Assembly (NCBI RefSeq): GCF_020217005.1 | Contig: NZ_JAIWOI010000143.1 | Location: 1-18,004, forward strand | DNA from: Rheinheimera sp. | Lineage (GTDB): Bacteria > Pseudomonadota > Gammaproteobacteria > Enterobacterales > Alteromonadaceae | DNA: 18,004 nt | Direction: 5' to 3' | Shown: positions 8,150 through 15,566 of the stretch, in pieces | How positions within the stretch are numbered: position 1 is the first letter of the stretch | How the letters are laid out: the number at the start of each line of letters is the position of its first letter | Position numbers and translations under genes: made by a program | Notes under the pieces: generated by a model | Told to the model about the DNA's origin: nothing | What the model saw: only the letters and a program-made list of their open reading frames with translations | Database searches by the model: none

Positions 8150-9009
8150 TATTGACTGGCGGCCTTAACAAATTTAAGAGTCATGCGGTCGCTTTCACCA
8201 ATTGCCAGGTATTTTTCGCGATCCACAGTGCCCATTGCCAGGGTTGGAGGTAAAGCATAAACGCCTTTTGGATAGTCTTTAGTATCCTTGGGATTGGCAT
8301 TGATCTCAGATTTTGCCTGCAACGTGAAACCAGCCTGTTCTGCGACAGCGATGATATAAGATTCGTCCAGATAACCTTCGACGGCAGAACTGGAGATTTC
8401 GGAAACCCGACTGGCTCTGTGTTCCACTATACCAAAAACACCACCTGGCTTGAGCACGTCAAACACTGCACGGAATACATCAAGTAAATAGCCCTGCTCA
8501 TTCCAGATATGGGCATTGCGGAAACTTAATACCATATCGTACTGACGGGATGACCCAAGATACATATAAGCAGGAGGATCAAATTCAGTTTGTTGAACCT
8601 GACCAAAATGCTCTTTATGTTTCAGAATGCGCTGGCTGAGTTTTTCGCTGATACGACTCCAGAATATCTTTCTGTCGTCCTGCATAGTGCCATCATCAAC
8701 CCGGAAATTAGCAATACTAAGCTTGCCCTGATCCTTTAAATACGGCGCCAGAATTTCGGTATACCAGCCACGGGCGGGCCAAATTTCCAGCACCGACATG
8801 GTGGGTTTAATACCAAAAAAGGTCAAGGTTTCGACCGGATGACGATACTGGTTTCTCGCTTTGTCCTCGGCGGAGCGGAACGAGTGTTGCGCTAATGCAG
8901 TTAAATCCGCTGCTGCCGGTATTTCTGCTACAGCTGCTGCGCTACAGAGCGCAGCGGACATTACAATCAAATTAAGGTTGCACTTTATTCTGTTTATTAT
9001 TGTCAACAT
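8149..9009 (-). CDS. Secreted predicted methyltransferase (COG4798-like)
   Basis: This 286-residue protein has an export signal (charged N-region, hydrophobic core, AVA cleavage site near residue 28) and a class I SAM-methyltransferase-like domain. Motif I reads VLEIWPARGWYTEILAPYL. Later blocks are DMVLSFRNAHIW and VLKPGGVFGIVEHR, typical of the periplasmic predicted-methyltransferase group. How such a protein would obtain SAM outside the cytoplasm is unknown. I kept the ATG at 9009, which overlaps slp by 38 bases, because it has AAGG 8 bases upstream and supplies the positive N-region. The next ATG (8961) lacks both. It overlaps the hydrolase gene by one base, suggesting slp-methyltransferase-hydrolase is one operon. 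Confidence 0.85.
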   Translation of the reverse strand: MLTIINRIKCNLNLIVMSAALCSAAAVAEIPAAADLTALAQHSFRSAEDKARNQYRHPVETLTFFGIKPTMSVLEIWPARGWYTEILAPYLKDQGKLSIANFRVDDGTMQDDRKIFWSRISEKLSQRILKHKEHFGQVQQTEFDPPAYMYLGSSRQYDMVLSFRNAHIWNEQGYLLDVFRAVFDVLKPGGVFGIVEHRASRVSEISSSAVEGYLDESYIIAVAEQAGFTLQAKSEINANPKDTKDYPKGVYALPPTLAMGTVDREKYLAIGESDRMTLKFVKAASQ

Positions 9010-9571
9010 GAACTGGGCCTTGTGTTATCGAATGAGGTTTAGTGACAGTACGAACACGTATACCTGGGCCATAACCCCAGTAATAAGGATAAGGGTATGG
9101 GCGCAACATAGGCCAGGTATCCACTTCAATCCTTTCTTCCAGTTTTGGCCACAAGTATACTGTGGCGTCTTTGATCACAGGGTAGCGGTATTCATATTCA
9201 TCCACTTTTCCCACTTCAGAACGGGTCAGCTCGCCAAGCACTGTGACAGATTTACCACGCTGGTACACCATAGGATCTAAGAAACCTTTGATATATGTGA
9301 CAAAACGCCCTTTCGTTTGATCTGACACCGCTGGACGTCCGTTCGAGCCTGATGGGAAGTAAACCACTTCAAGGCGCGTTTGCTCTGCTTTATTACTGAT
9401 TTCAGCTATGACACCACTCCAGCGCGCTGTGCCAAAATCAATATTCTGCTGCACTGCATTTTCATAGCTGGTTAAAGCCACATTGTCAGCAACACGAACC
9501 TGTTCAGGGTAACTGGCACAACCAGCCAACATCATCAGACTCAAAGCAACAACTACAAACTTCTTACTCAT
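8972..9571 (-). CDS. yeaY: Slp/YeaY family outer membrane lipoprotein
   Basis: This 199-residue lipoprotein has signal peptide MSKKFVVVALSLMMLAGC and lipidation at Cys18. It aligns by motif with E. coli Slp/YeaY: a central GRF..Y..GFLDP..Y..G..VTVLG block, an isoleucine/tyrosine-rich middle, and an aromatic-proline tail (PYPYPYYWGYG). Slp-family lipoproteins are outer-membrane proteins linked to starvation and envelope stress. Orientation upstream of fadD and rnd matches E. coli yeaY-fadD-rnd, which is why I use yeaY, though sequence alone cannot separate Slp from YeaY. AAGA and GAGG lie upstream of the ATG at 9571. A sigma-E-type promoter candidate lies at 9605-9632. It overlaps the methyltransferase gene by 38 bases. 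Confidence 0.88.
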   Translation of the reverse strand: MSKKFVVVALSLMMLAGCASYPEQVRVADNVALTSYENAVQQNIDFGTARWSGVIAEISNKAEQTRLEVVYFPSGSNGRPAVSDQTKGRFVTYIKGFLDPMVYQRGKSVTVLGELTRSEVGKVDEYEYRYPVIKDATVYLWPKLEERIEVDTWPMLRPYPYPYYWGYGPGIRVRTVTKPHSITQGPVHVDNNKQNKVQP

Positions 9572-9604
9572 GATTTTTCTTAACCTCGTTAGCTACACGG
9601 CCTG

Positions 9605-9632
9605 TTAGATAAGGTGTATCAGCTTTAGTTCC
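9605..9632 (-). promoter_or_regulatory. Sigma-E-type promoter candidate for slp/yeaY
   Basis: On the minus strand GGAACTA (9632-9626), a 16-base spacer, and TCTAA (9609-9605) closely match the extracytoplasmic-stress sigma-E pattern GGAACTT-N16-TCNAA. Transcription would start near 9599, about 28 bases before the ATG. From memory, E. coli yeaY is a sigma-E target, which adds weight. Confidence 0.6.
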
Positions 9633-9748
9633 ATTCTTACTCTAAGCCATGGCTGATCAGGTCCGCAATACTTATATCTAAAGTTTTAGCTTTAGTTCTT
9701 TCAATCCCGCTTTTACGTCTGTTGGTCGCTTTTAGACTATTTACAGTT

Positions 9749-9777
9749 TTGTCATATTTTAGCCACTGACGTAAGAT
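9749..9777 (+). promoter_or_regulatory. Alkaline phosphatase promoter
   Basis: TTGTCA (9749-9754), 17 bases, then TAAGAT (9772-9777) is a good sigma-70 promoter with a start near 9784. TTGTCATATTT at the -35 resembles one PhoB half-box, but its partner 11 bases on is poor. A small inverted repeat TCTGGT/ACCAGA (9794-9808) lies in the leader. Confidence 0.55.
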
Positions 9778-9835
9778 AAGCTTTCCTACAGACTCTGGTA
9801 CAACCAGACTTTCAGCCATTCACAGAGCTTTACCT

Positions 9836-11143
9836 ATGTTAAAAAAACTAACTTTACTCAGCATCGCCTGCTTTGCTTCGACGTCTCTCTCTGCAATTGC
9901 CGCACCAAAAAATATTATTTATATGATCGGTGATGGTATGGGTCCGGCTTATTTAGCAGCGTACCGCTACTATATGGATAATCCGGACACTAAAGTCGTT
10001 GAACGCACGGTATTTGATGAGTTGTGGATAGGTAACGCCAGCACGTATCCGGACGACGATACAGTAGTGACAGACTCTGCGGCGGCGGCCACCGCCTTAT
10101 CCAGCCACTTTAAAACTTACAACGGCGCTATCGCAGTTGATCATGACCATCAACCTTTGACGACCATGATGGAAATCGCTAAAGCCAAAGGAATGCAAAC
10201 CGGCGTGGTGGTGACAGCGCAAATAAACCATGCCACACCTGCCGGTTTTTTGGCGCACGATCCAAGCCGTCAAAACTATGATCAGATCGCGGACGACTAC
10301 ATAGACAATAAAGTGAATGGCCAGCTTGTTGCCGATTTAATGCTGGGCGGTGGCACCAGCTACTTTATCCGCAAAGACCGCAATCTGGTGGAGGAGTTTA
10401 AACAAGCTGGTTATCAGTATGCCGACAGCTGGACAGGACTGAAATCTTTAAACAAAGTGCCGGCTTTAGGCTTATTTGCTCCTAAGGGCTTTGTCAGTGC
10501 TTTGGATAATCCTGAACCTTTGCCACTGAAACAAATGACTGAAAAAGCACTGGAGTTGTTAACTCCAGCTGAAAAAGGTTTTGTCGTGATGATTGAAGGC
10601 AGCCAGATTGACTGGTGCGGCCATGCTAACGATATTGCCTGCGCTATGGCTGAAATGCACGATTTTGCCGAAGCTATTAAAGTAGCAAAAGCTTATGTCG
10701 ACAGTCACCCTGACACTATTCTGGTAGTGACTGCAGACCATGAAACCGGAGGTTTGTCTTTAGGCGCAAAAGGTAATTACAGCTGGAAACGGGATGTGAT
10801 CAAAAAGGTTAAACATTCAGGCGACTACATTGCTGGTCAGCTGTTAGCCCTGAAAGATGAGAAAGTGCTGTATCAAGCATGGTTGGGGCTGACCGCTATT
10901 GAGCTCAAAGCAGATGAACAGCAGTTGCTCAACCAGGCTCGTAGCCAAGGCTTAGATGCTCTGGCTAAAGCGGTGAAACAACGCATTGATCATCATTCGA
11001 CAACGGGCTGGACCAGCGGAGGCCACACAGCAGTTGATGTGCCAGTACTGGCGTACGGCGCCGAAAAACAAATTTTTGCCGGTTTTCAGGACAATACACA
11101 AATTGCGGCCAAACTAATCCAGTTTATTCAGCAGAAAAACTAA
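9836..11143 (+). CDS. Secreted alkaline phosphatase (PhoA type)
   Basis: This 435-residue periplasmic or secreted phosphomonoesterase should release phosphate from organic esters. Residues 1-23 form a Sec signal (cleavage near IAA-PKN). Family residues are all visible: metal ligand Asp33 (GDGMG), nucleophile Ser81 in TDSAAAATA, His132/Thr134 (NHAT), and the phosphate-binding arginine Arg145 (DPSRQNY). Also present are EGSQIDW (Glu254, Asp259) with His263, TADHETGG (Asp301, His302) and the C-terminal GGHTAVDVPV (His397). Length is near E. coli PhoA (about 450 after processing). The Shine-Dalgarno is weak, but the ATG gives a complete signal peptide. It is divergent from slp and convergent with the TonB receptor gene, with its own terminator. 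Confidence 0.95.
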   Translation: MLKKLTLLSIACFASTSLSAIAAPKNIIYMIGDGMGPAYLAAYRYYMDNPDTKVVERTVFDELWIGNASTYPDDDTVVTDSAAAATALSSHFKTYNGAIAVDHDHQPLTTMMEIAKAKGMQTGVVVTAQINHATPAGFLAHDPSRQNYDQIADDYIDNKVNGQLVADLMLGGGTSYFIRKDRNLVEEFKQAGYQYADSWTGLKSLNKVPALGLFAPKGFVSALDNPEPLPLKQMTEKALELLTPAEKGFVVMIEGSQIDWCGHANDIACAMAEMHDFAEAIKVAKAYVDSHPDTILVVTADHETGGLSLGAKGNYSWKRDVIKKVKHSGDYIAGQLLALKDEKVLYQAWLGLTAIELKADEQQLLNQARSQGLDALAKAVKQRIDHHSTTGWTSGGHTAVDVPVLAYGAEKQIFAGFQDNTQIAAKLIQFIQQKN

Positions 11144-11172
11144 TACTAAGCTCAAGCGCATTCAGACGAATA

Positions 11173-11200
11173 AAAACCCCACTGCATGCAGTGGGGTTTT
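11173..11200. terminator. Bidirectional terminator between phosphatase and TonB receptor genes
   Basis: A perfect 28-base palindrome reads AAAACCCC ... GGGGTTTT with an ACTGCA/TGCAGT core and lies 29 bases after the phosphatase stop. T runs follow on both strands, and the TonB receptor gene ends 48 bases away, so it can serve both convergent genes. Confidence 0.85.
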
Positions 11201-11247
11201 GTTTTGTGTAGGGCTGGTTCTACATCAGACCCTCTACTTACTTCAAA

Positions 11248-14061
11248 TTACAAAAACTTGTAATCCAGGCCTAAATAGAAAGTACGGCCATACACGTCAG
11301 TGTAACGTGGGTCGAAACCTACCTGGTGACCAGCACCGCCAGTACGTAAAGATAATGGAGGAGCACGATCGGCCAGGTTATTGATACCAAAAGTCACGCC
11401 CAAAGCATCCATTGCCTGGTACTTAGTCTGGTAGTTTACAGTGACATAAGACGGAACACTTAATTGAACGTCAGCTCCAGCGCCTGTCACTGAACCTAAA
11501 CGTACAGTACGTGAAGCGGCATATTGCGCCTGATCTTCATAACCACTGCGGTAGTTCAGGATAGCACTGTGGGTGAAATCACCATGAGTTAAAGTGTTGC
11601 TGAACTTAGCTAAAGTTCTGAACACCACTTCGTTGTCATCACCAAAACGGCCTAAGCTGCTGATCCAGTCATCCGTAGTACCAGGACGGGTGTATTTGCT
11701 ATCCAATACATAGGTACCGGCTAGAGTAGAAGTTAAACGACCAAAAGATAAGTCATTCCCTACTGTTAAGTCCCAGTCGATACCTTTGTTGATTGACTGA
11801 CCTACGTTCACGCTGGCAAAAATGATCGCCAGTTCTTCCTGACCTGTGGCTTTGTTGGTCTTAGTGGTAAACAGATCACGGTAACGGACCGGGTTGTTCA
11901 CGATTTGAGACTCAGTCACAGAAGTAACCAGGTTAGTCAGTTCAATGTTCCAGTAGTCCATGCTGAAGCTGAAGTTGTTATCAGGAGCGTAAACAAAACC
12001 TAAAGTGTACTGCTCAGACTCTTCTGGTTTTAAGTTCGGGTTACCCTGACTGAAAGCTTCAAACTGCTGTGGAGACGGGCTACATATTTCAGCCAGTGGA
12101 TCTGAAGTACCAGCAAACGGACAAGAGTACGGGCTGCTTGTTACACCGAATTCAACTTTAGGCTGACCTAAATCCAACATAGAAGGCGCTTTGAAGCCAG
12201 TACCAGTTGAAGCACGAACTAATAAGTCGTCAGTCACGTTGTAACGTAATGCCAGCTTATAGGTTGTGTCGTTCATTGAATCGTTAACTTTATAGCTGCC
12301 CGGTCCTGCGATACCGTCTTCGTTGTATACGAAGTCAGATGTCACTTCACCTATGTTGTCATAACGTACGGCCCCCGTCAGTTCCAGGTTCTCAAGAGCT
12401 GGAACTATCACTTCTAAGAAACCACCGTAGTTGTCACGGCTTAAATCGTATTCTGAACCAATGTTAGCGCCTAACAGCAGATCCTGCTTATTCGCATCAG
12501 CCAGAGAACTTACATAGTGGGTGTTACGGAACTCAACACCAGTACCAATGTAGATATCACCGGCTGGCAGTTCGTAAACCGGAGTTGAAGCTTTCAGATC
12601 AACACCTTTCACTTCAGTCGTATCGTTGCTCCAGTTACCGTAGTACTGAGAATCCTGCAGTGCTTTCAGGCCTTCAGCACTGATTTTATCCGGAGTATCA
12701 AATACGTTTACTAAACCAGAACTCACAGCTTCCATGAATTTATCAAAGATTGGGTAACCACCTGCGATGTTCTCGTCAGTGTCGTTCTTTGAATAAGTGA
12801 AAGCGGCTGAGTAATCAATAGTGTCCAACACACCTTCAACACCAGTCACGATATGAGTTGACTTCGTATTCCACTCTGTAGCACGGCCACCCAGTGGTAA
12901 GGCACGCCATTGAGCCTGAACAGAAGTCACTGAACCCACATGAGCAGGATCCACGTAAGGCATCACGTATTGCTGAGCTAAAGCTGAATCTGCTGCTAAA
13001 GGAAAGAAACCCGTTGCGTTAGGAGCAATGCGAGTGGTCTGAGAGAAATCAGAGTACATTACATCAGCAAAAAGTTTTGTGTCGTCATTCAGAGCAAGAT
13101 CAGCGCCCAACATCAATGAATCACGCTCACTTTCAGGCAGAATTTCTACTGTAGTGGTGTAGTCAAACTGGCATAAACCTGAGGCTTCAAAGTTATCAGC
13201 AGCACAAGCACCGTTTTGCTTTTGGTAAGGGTTGAATACCGCTGAAGTCACTGATTTGCCAGTGGCATCAGTGTAAACATAACGGGCGTTGGCAGGGATA
13301 GCGTTTGGCGAGCCTGCAACGTAGTAATATTGTTTGTTGTTTAATGTAAAAGGAATAATACCCGTCTTAGAGAATTCACGGTCAGTCGCTTTCAACTGTT
13401 CTTGTGAATCACGGCTGTAAGAAAGCAGCACGTTGTAGCCGTCAGCATCAAAATCACCTAAACCACCAGTGATAGAGAAGTTATCGCTGGTACCATTCTT
13501 TTCTTCTGGCTTGTTGTAACGGGCAGAAAGGTTCACACCCTGAGCGTCATCTTTGGTGATGAAGTTCACTACACCAGCGATAGCGTCTGAGCCGTACAGA
13601 GCAGATGCGCCGTCTGTCAGTACTTCAACACGCTCAATAGCAGCTAATGGGATAGAGTTCAGGTCTATTGTCGAACCTGAGCCACGAGGTGCCATTCTGC
13701 GACCATTAATTAAAACTAGTGTGTAGTCAGAACCCAAACCACGTAAAGAAGCGGTTTTCATGCCACCGCCACCACCACCAACAGAGTCGCCGTCTGTAGT
13801 GAAACCTTGCATAGAAGGAATAGATTGGATTAAGTCACCCGCTGTAGCCAGACCTGAACGGTCAATAGCGGCACGGTCAAGTACCTGTACCGGTAATGCA
13901 CCTTCAACATCAGTACGTTTAATACTTGAACCTGTAACCTGAATACGTTCTACATTGTCAGTTTCCTGAGCTTGTACTGAACCGGAAAAAGTGACGCCTG
14001 ACACAGCGCCAAAAGCGACAGCTAAACCAACTGCTTTTGACAACTTACTACTTACAAACAT
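11248..14061 (-). CDS. TonB-dependent receptor
   Basis: This 937-residue outer-membrane active transporter has a signal peptide of about 31 residues (cleavage near SVQA-Q) and a TonB-box-like stretch (ERIQVTGS, 38-45). The plug domain is about 50-170, with LVLINGRRM and IERVEVLTDGASALYGSDAIAGVVNFIT. A large beta-barrel follows, with the usual C-terminal GRTFYLGLDYKF. The plug holds six consecutive glycines near residue 95. Two cysteine pairs in the barrel suggest disulfide-bonded loops. The final residue is Leu rather than the usual Phe. The substrate cannot be inferred. The ATG at 14061 follows GGGAG by 5 bases. An upstream in-frame start (14109) would spoil the signal peptide. The leader is highly structured. 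Confidence 0.94.
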   Translation of the reverse strand: MFVSSKLSKAVGLAVAFGAVSGVTFSGSVQAQETDNVERIQVTGSSIKRTDVEGALPVQVLDRAAIDRSGLATAGDLIQSIPSMQGFTTDGDSVGGGGGGMKTASLRGLGSDYTLVLINGRRMAPRGSGSTIDLNSIPLAAIERVEVLTDGASALYGSDAIAGVVNFITKDDAQGVNLSARYNKPEEKNGTSDNFSITGGLGDFDADGYNVLLSYSRDSQEQLKATDREFSKTGIIPFTLNNKQYYYVAGSPNAIPANARYVYTDATGKSVTSAVFNPYQKQNGACAADNFEASGLCQFDYTTTVEILPESERDSLMLGADLALNDDTKLFADVMYSDFSQTTRIAPNATGFFPLAADSALAQQYVMPYVDPAHVGSVTSVQAQWRALPLGGRATEWNTKSTHIVTGVEGVLDTIDYSAAFTYSKNDTDENIAGGYPIFDKFMEAVSSGLVNVFDTPDKISAEGLKALQDSQYYGNWSNDTTEVKGVDLKASTPVYELPAGDIYIGTGVEFRNTHYVSSLADANKQDLLLGANIGSEYDLSRDNYGGFLEVIVPALENLELTGAVRYDNIGEVTSDFVYNEDGIAGPGSYKVNDSMNDTTYKLALRYNVTDDLLVRASTGTGFKAPSMLDLGQPKVEFGVTSSPYSCPFAGTSDPLAEICSPSPQQFEAFSQGNPNLKPEESEQYTLGFVYAPDNNFSFSMDYWNIELTNLVTSVTESQIVNNPVRYRDLFTTKTNKATGQEELAIIFASVNVGQSINKGIDWDLTVGNDLSFGRLTSTLAGTYVLDSKYTRPGTTDDWISSLGRFGDDNEVVFRTLAKFSNTLTHGDFTHSAILNYRSGYEDQAQYAASRTVRLGSVTGAGADVQLSVPSYVTVNYQTKYQAMDALGVTFGINNLADRAPPLSLRTGGAGHQVGFDPRYTDVYGRTFYLGLDYKFL

Positions 14062-14074
14062 TTTTTCTCCCTGG

Positions 14075-14165
14075 GCCACTGCGTAGTGGCTCTGTTTTAC
14101 GGCAATCAACCTGGATGCTGATTGAAGCTACAACACGCCTGATTTGGGGCTTCCCCAAAACGGCG
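14075..14165 (-). promoter_or_regulatory. Structured leader of the TonB receptor mRNA
   Basis: Three hairpins fill the roughly 100-base leader. The first is 14136-14165 (CGCC/GGCG outer stem around TTTGGGG/CCCCAAA). The second is CAATCA/TGATTG (about 14103-14124). The third is GCCACT-GCGT-AGTGGC (14075-14090), directly upstream of the GGGAG ribosome binding site. It does not match a riboswitch I know. Confidence 0.5.
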
Positions 14166-14171
14166 GCGGAT

Positions 14172-14199
14172 AATAAATGTTATTTTTTATCTGGGTCAA
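14172..14199 (-). promoter_or_regulatory. Candidate TonB receptor promoter
   Basis: On the minus strand TTGACC (14199-14194), 16 bases, then TTTATT (14177-14172) is a fair sigma-70 promoter. Its start would be near 14165, placing the CGCC hairpin at the transcript 5' end. Confidence 0.5.
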
Positions 14200-14265
14200 T
14201 GGCTTTTAGGCGGCAAACAGCTGAGTTAACTGGCATCTGCCGCAAATGGATGCGTTGTTAATTTA

Positions 14266-14279
14266 TTGATAAAAATCAA
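14266..14279. promoter_or_regulatory. FNR/Anr-type box
   Basis: TTGAT-AAAA-ATCAA is an exact match to the FNR consensus TTGAT-N4-ATCAA. Its centre (14272.5) lies about 108 bases upstream of the inferred TonB receptor start. It lies about 63 bases upstream of a possible plus-strand start serving the small ORF at 14346. Confidence 0.55.
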
Positions 14280-14345
14280 CAAGATAAATTTTTGAGTGCA
14301 AAACAATCAAAGCACAGAGATGCTAAAACAGGACAAAGGAACAAA

Positions 14346-14429
14346 ATGAAGAAGCTATCTGGTTGTTTACTAAAAACAATTTTGCGGAGCAAAAGTCAAC
14401 TGGTGAAAATTTCGGCGCTGCTTAAATAA
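14346..14429 (+). CDS. Possible small ORF, 27 residues
   Basis: The peptide MKKLSGCLLKTILRSKSQLVKISALLK is short, basic and hydrophobic, possibly membrane-active or amphipathic. I recognise no family. Support comes from context: AAAGGA 5 bases before the ATG, an extended -10-like TGCTAAAAC at 14321-14329, and an FNR box at 14266-14279. A GCTTA/TAAGC hairpin with seven T (14441-14447) lies at its end. The same elements could instead define a small RNA. Chance is a real alternative at this length. Confidence 0.35.
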   Translation: MKKLSGCLLKTILRSKSQLVKISALLK

Positions 14430-14578
14430 GCTAAAATGGCTTTTTTTACAATCTTGTAAAAAAACCGAAGTAAACAGGATGAAAATTACCACTATCTAAA
14501 TTAGTAGACACCCCGTACAAGCCAAGAAAAACGCGGGGTTCATTCTACAAGGAAAAAAAATATGACTCTAAGACCGGC
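14430..14578. other. Gap after the chalcone-isomerase-like gene
   Basis: This stretch is non-coding. It contains an 11-bp AT-rich inverted repeat (14441-14451 with 14454-14464) beginning with seven T, and a weak CCCCG/CGGGG pair (about 14512-14539). A run of eight T on the minus strand near 14560 could be part of a poor terminator for the gene ending at 14579. Nothing else is recognisable. Confidence 0.5.
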
Positions 14579-15094
14579 TCAGGTTCCATTCTGCGCTGAA
14601 ATTTGCAGCAGCTGTTTTCTTAATTTTGGCGCTGAGGTTTTCTCCGACAACCAGATATCTAAAAACGCCGGGCCGAAGTCCGGATCCGCCATAGTTCCCA
14701 GCAGTTGGTCGTTAAAATAAAACTGCACTGTGCTGTCAGGCATCAATACACAGCTTAACTGGTCACCTTTTTTCACATCAGTCCAAAGCTTATCAAGCTG
14801 TTTTGCCCACCCTCTATGTTGATCTGTCACAGAGCCGGCTAAATGCTCCCACTGGTCAACCGTAGCTTCAATAAAATCTGATTTACTGATGTCGCGTTGG
14901 TAAGTCAGTTCTAATACCAAAGGTGCACTCTGCTGGTAACTACTCCAGCGACCATCTGCAGTGTAAAATTTGGCCTGATACAGATCCCAAAACAGATAAC
15001 TGAACTGGCCCTGTCCTACCAACCTGACATTATCTGGCATAGCCAGAGCTATAAAACTGGAAAAAAAACAAGAAATTATCAGTACTTTACGCAT
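14579..15094 (-). CDS. Chalcone isomerase-like exported protein
   Basis: This 171-residue exported protein has a signal peptide ending near Ala18 (FIALA-MPDN) and the bacterial chalcone-isomerase-like fold (Chalcone_3 type). Family stretches are FSYLFWDLYQAKFYTADGRW, LELTYQRDIS, VDQWEHL, KLWTDVKKGD and DPDFGPAFLDIWLSEKTSAPKLR. Bacterial members probably bind a hydrophobic ligand; no enzyme activity is assigned. I chose the ATG at 15094, 4 bases after GGAAG, over an in-frame start at 15193 inside the DUF2878 gene. It overlaps the upstream DUF2878 gene by 8 bases and is the last gene of the SDR-DUF2878-chalcone-like operon. Confidence 0.88.
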   Translation of the reverse strand: MRKVLIISCFFSSFIALAMPDNVRLVGQGQFSYLFWDLYQAKFYTADGRWSSYQQSAPLVLELTYQRDISKSDFIEATVDQWEHLAGSVTDQHRGWAKQLDKLWTDVKKGDQLSCVLMPDSTVQFYFNDQLLGTMADPDFGPAFLDIWLSEKTSAPKLRKQLLQISAQNGT

Positions 15095-15566
15095 AAAACT
15101 TCCGGCTCCACCCTGATAAAACGCCATAACAAGCCCAGCAAACTGCCAGGGCAGCATAAGCTTCTGTTGTGCTGCTGACATACATATGGCCACTTAAAGC
15201 AGCTCCGCCCAGATAAGCCATAGGACCAGACACAGCAGCAATAAGTGCCGCTAACCAATAGTTCTGTAAGTAAGCCGAAAATACCTGAACCACCACCAGA
15301 CTAAAGACCAGCCACAAAGCCAGCATCCAAAGCGGTAGCCAGCCAGCCCCACTAAAACTTAACACGCCAAAGTATTGCAATACGGAGTCCAGCGCTATAC
15401 CTGTTGCTGCCAGGCCTAACCAGGCTAATCGCTCGGCCTGATTCGCACGCCATAAAGACCAGCATACAAACAGCAAGACCGGAAAAAGTAATAAGTTTTG
15501 AAATAGCACCAACGCAAACCAACTTAATTTAAAGCCTATGAGTGCGAACCAGTTCATAGCTGTCAT
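15087..15566 (-). CDS. DUF2878 membrane protein
   Basis: This 159-residue integral inner-membrane protein has about five hydrophobic segments with little between them. It resembles the DUF2878 family (start FKLSWFALVLFQN, later W.LAATGIALDSVLQYFGVL and GPMAYLGGA). Function is unknown. The ATG forms an ATGA overlap with the SDR stop codon and has no clear ribosome binding site, so translation is likely coupled. Its end overlaps the chalcone-isomerase-like gene by 8 bases. DUF2878, SDR and chalcone-isomerase-like genes recur together in proteobacterial membrane-lipid stress clusters, which suggests an envelope lipid role. That is inference. Confidence 0.85.
   Translation of the reverse strand: MTAMNWFALIGFKLSWFALVLFQNLLLFPVLLFVCWSLWRANQAERLAWLGLAATGIALDSVLQYFGVLSFSGAGWLPLWMLALWLVFSLVVVQVFSAYLQNYWLAALIAAVSGPMAYLGGAALSGHMYVSSTTEAYAALAVCWACYGVLSGWSRKFYA

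Noticed and set aside
8861..9280. Long plus-strand ORF across slp and the methyltransferase gene
   Set aside because: It is antisense to two clear genes with signal peptides and family motifs; its translation shows no protein-like pattern.
9637..9819. Minus-strand 60-codon ORF between slp and the alkaline phosphatase gene
   Set aside because: It has no ribosome binding site, overlaps the phosphatase promoter, and resembles no family I know. It is most likely a chance ORF.
11247..11264. ATTACAA/TTGTAAT inverted repeat at the TonB receptor stop codon
   Set aside because: The stem is only 7 bp, AT-rich and mostly coding. The nearby perfect palindrome at 11173-11200 explains termination better.
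14562..14730. Plus-strand ORF starting MTLRPAQVPF after AAGG
   Set aside because: It runs antisense through the chalcone-isomerase-like gene, and its protein looks like a shadow translation. The ribosome binding site spacing is too long.
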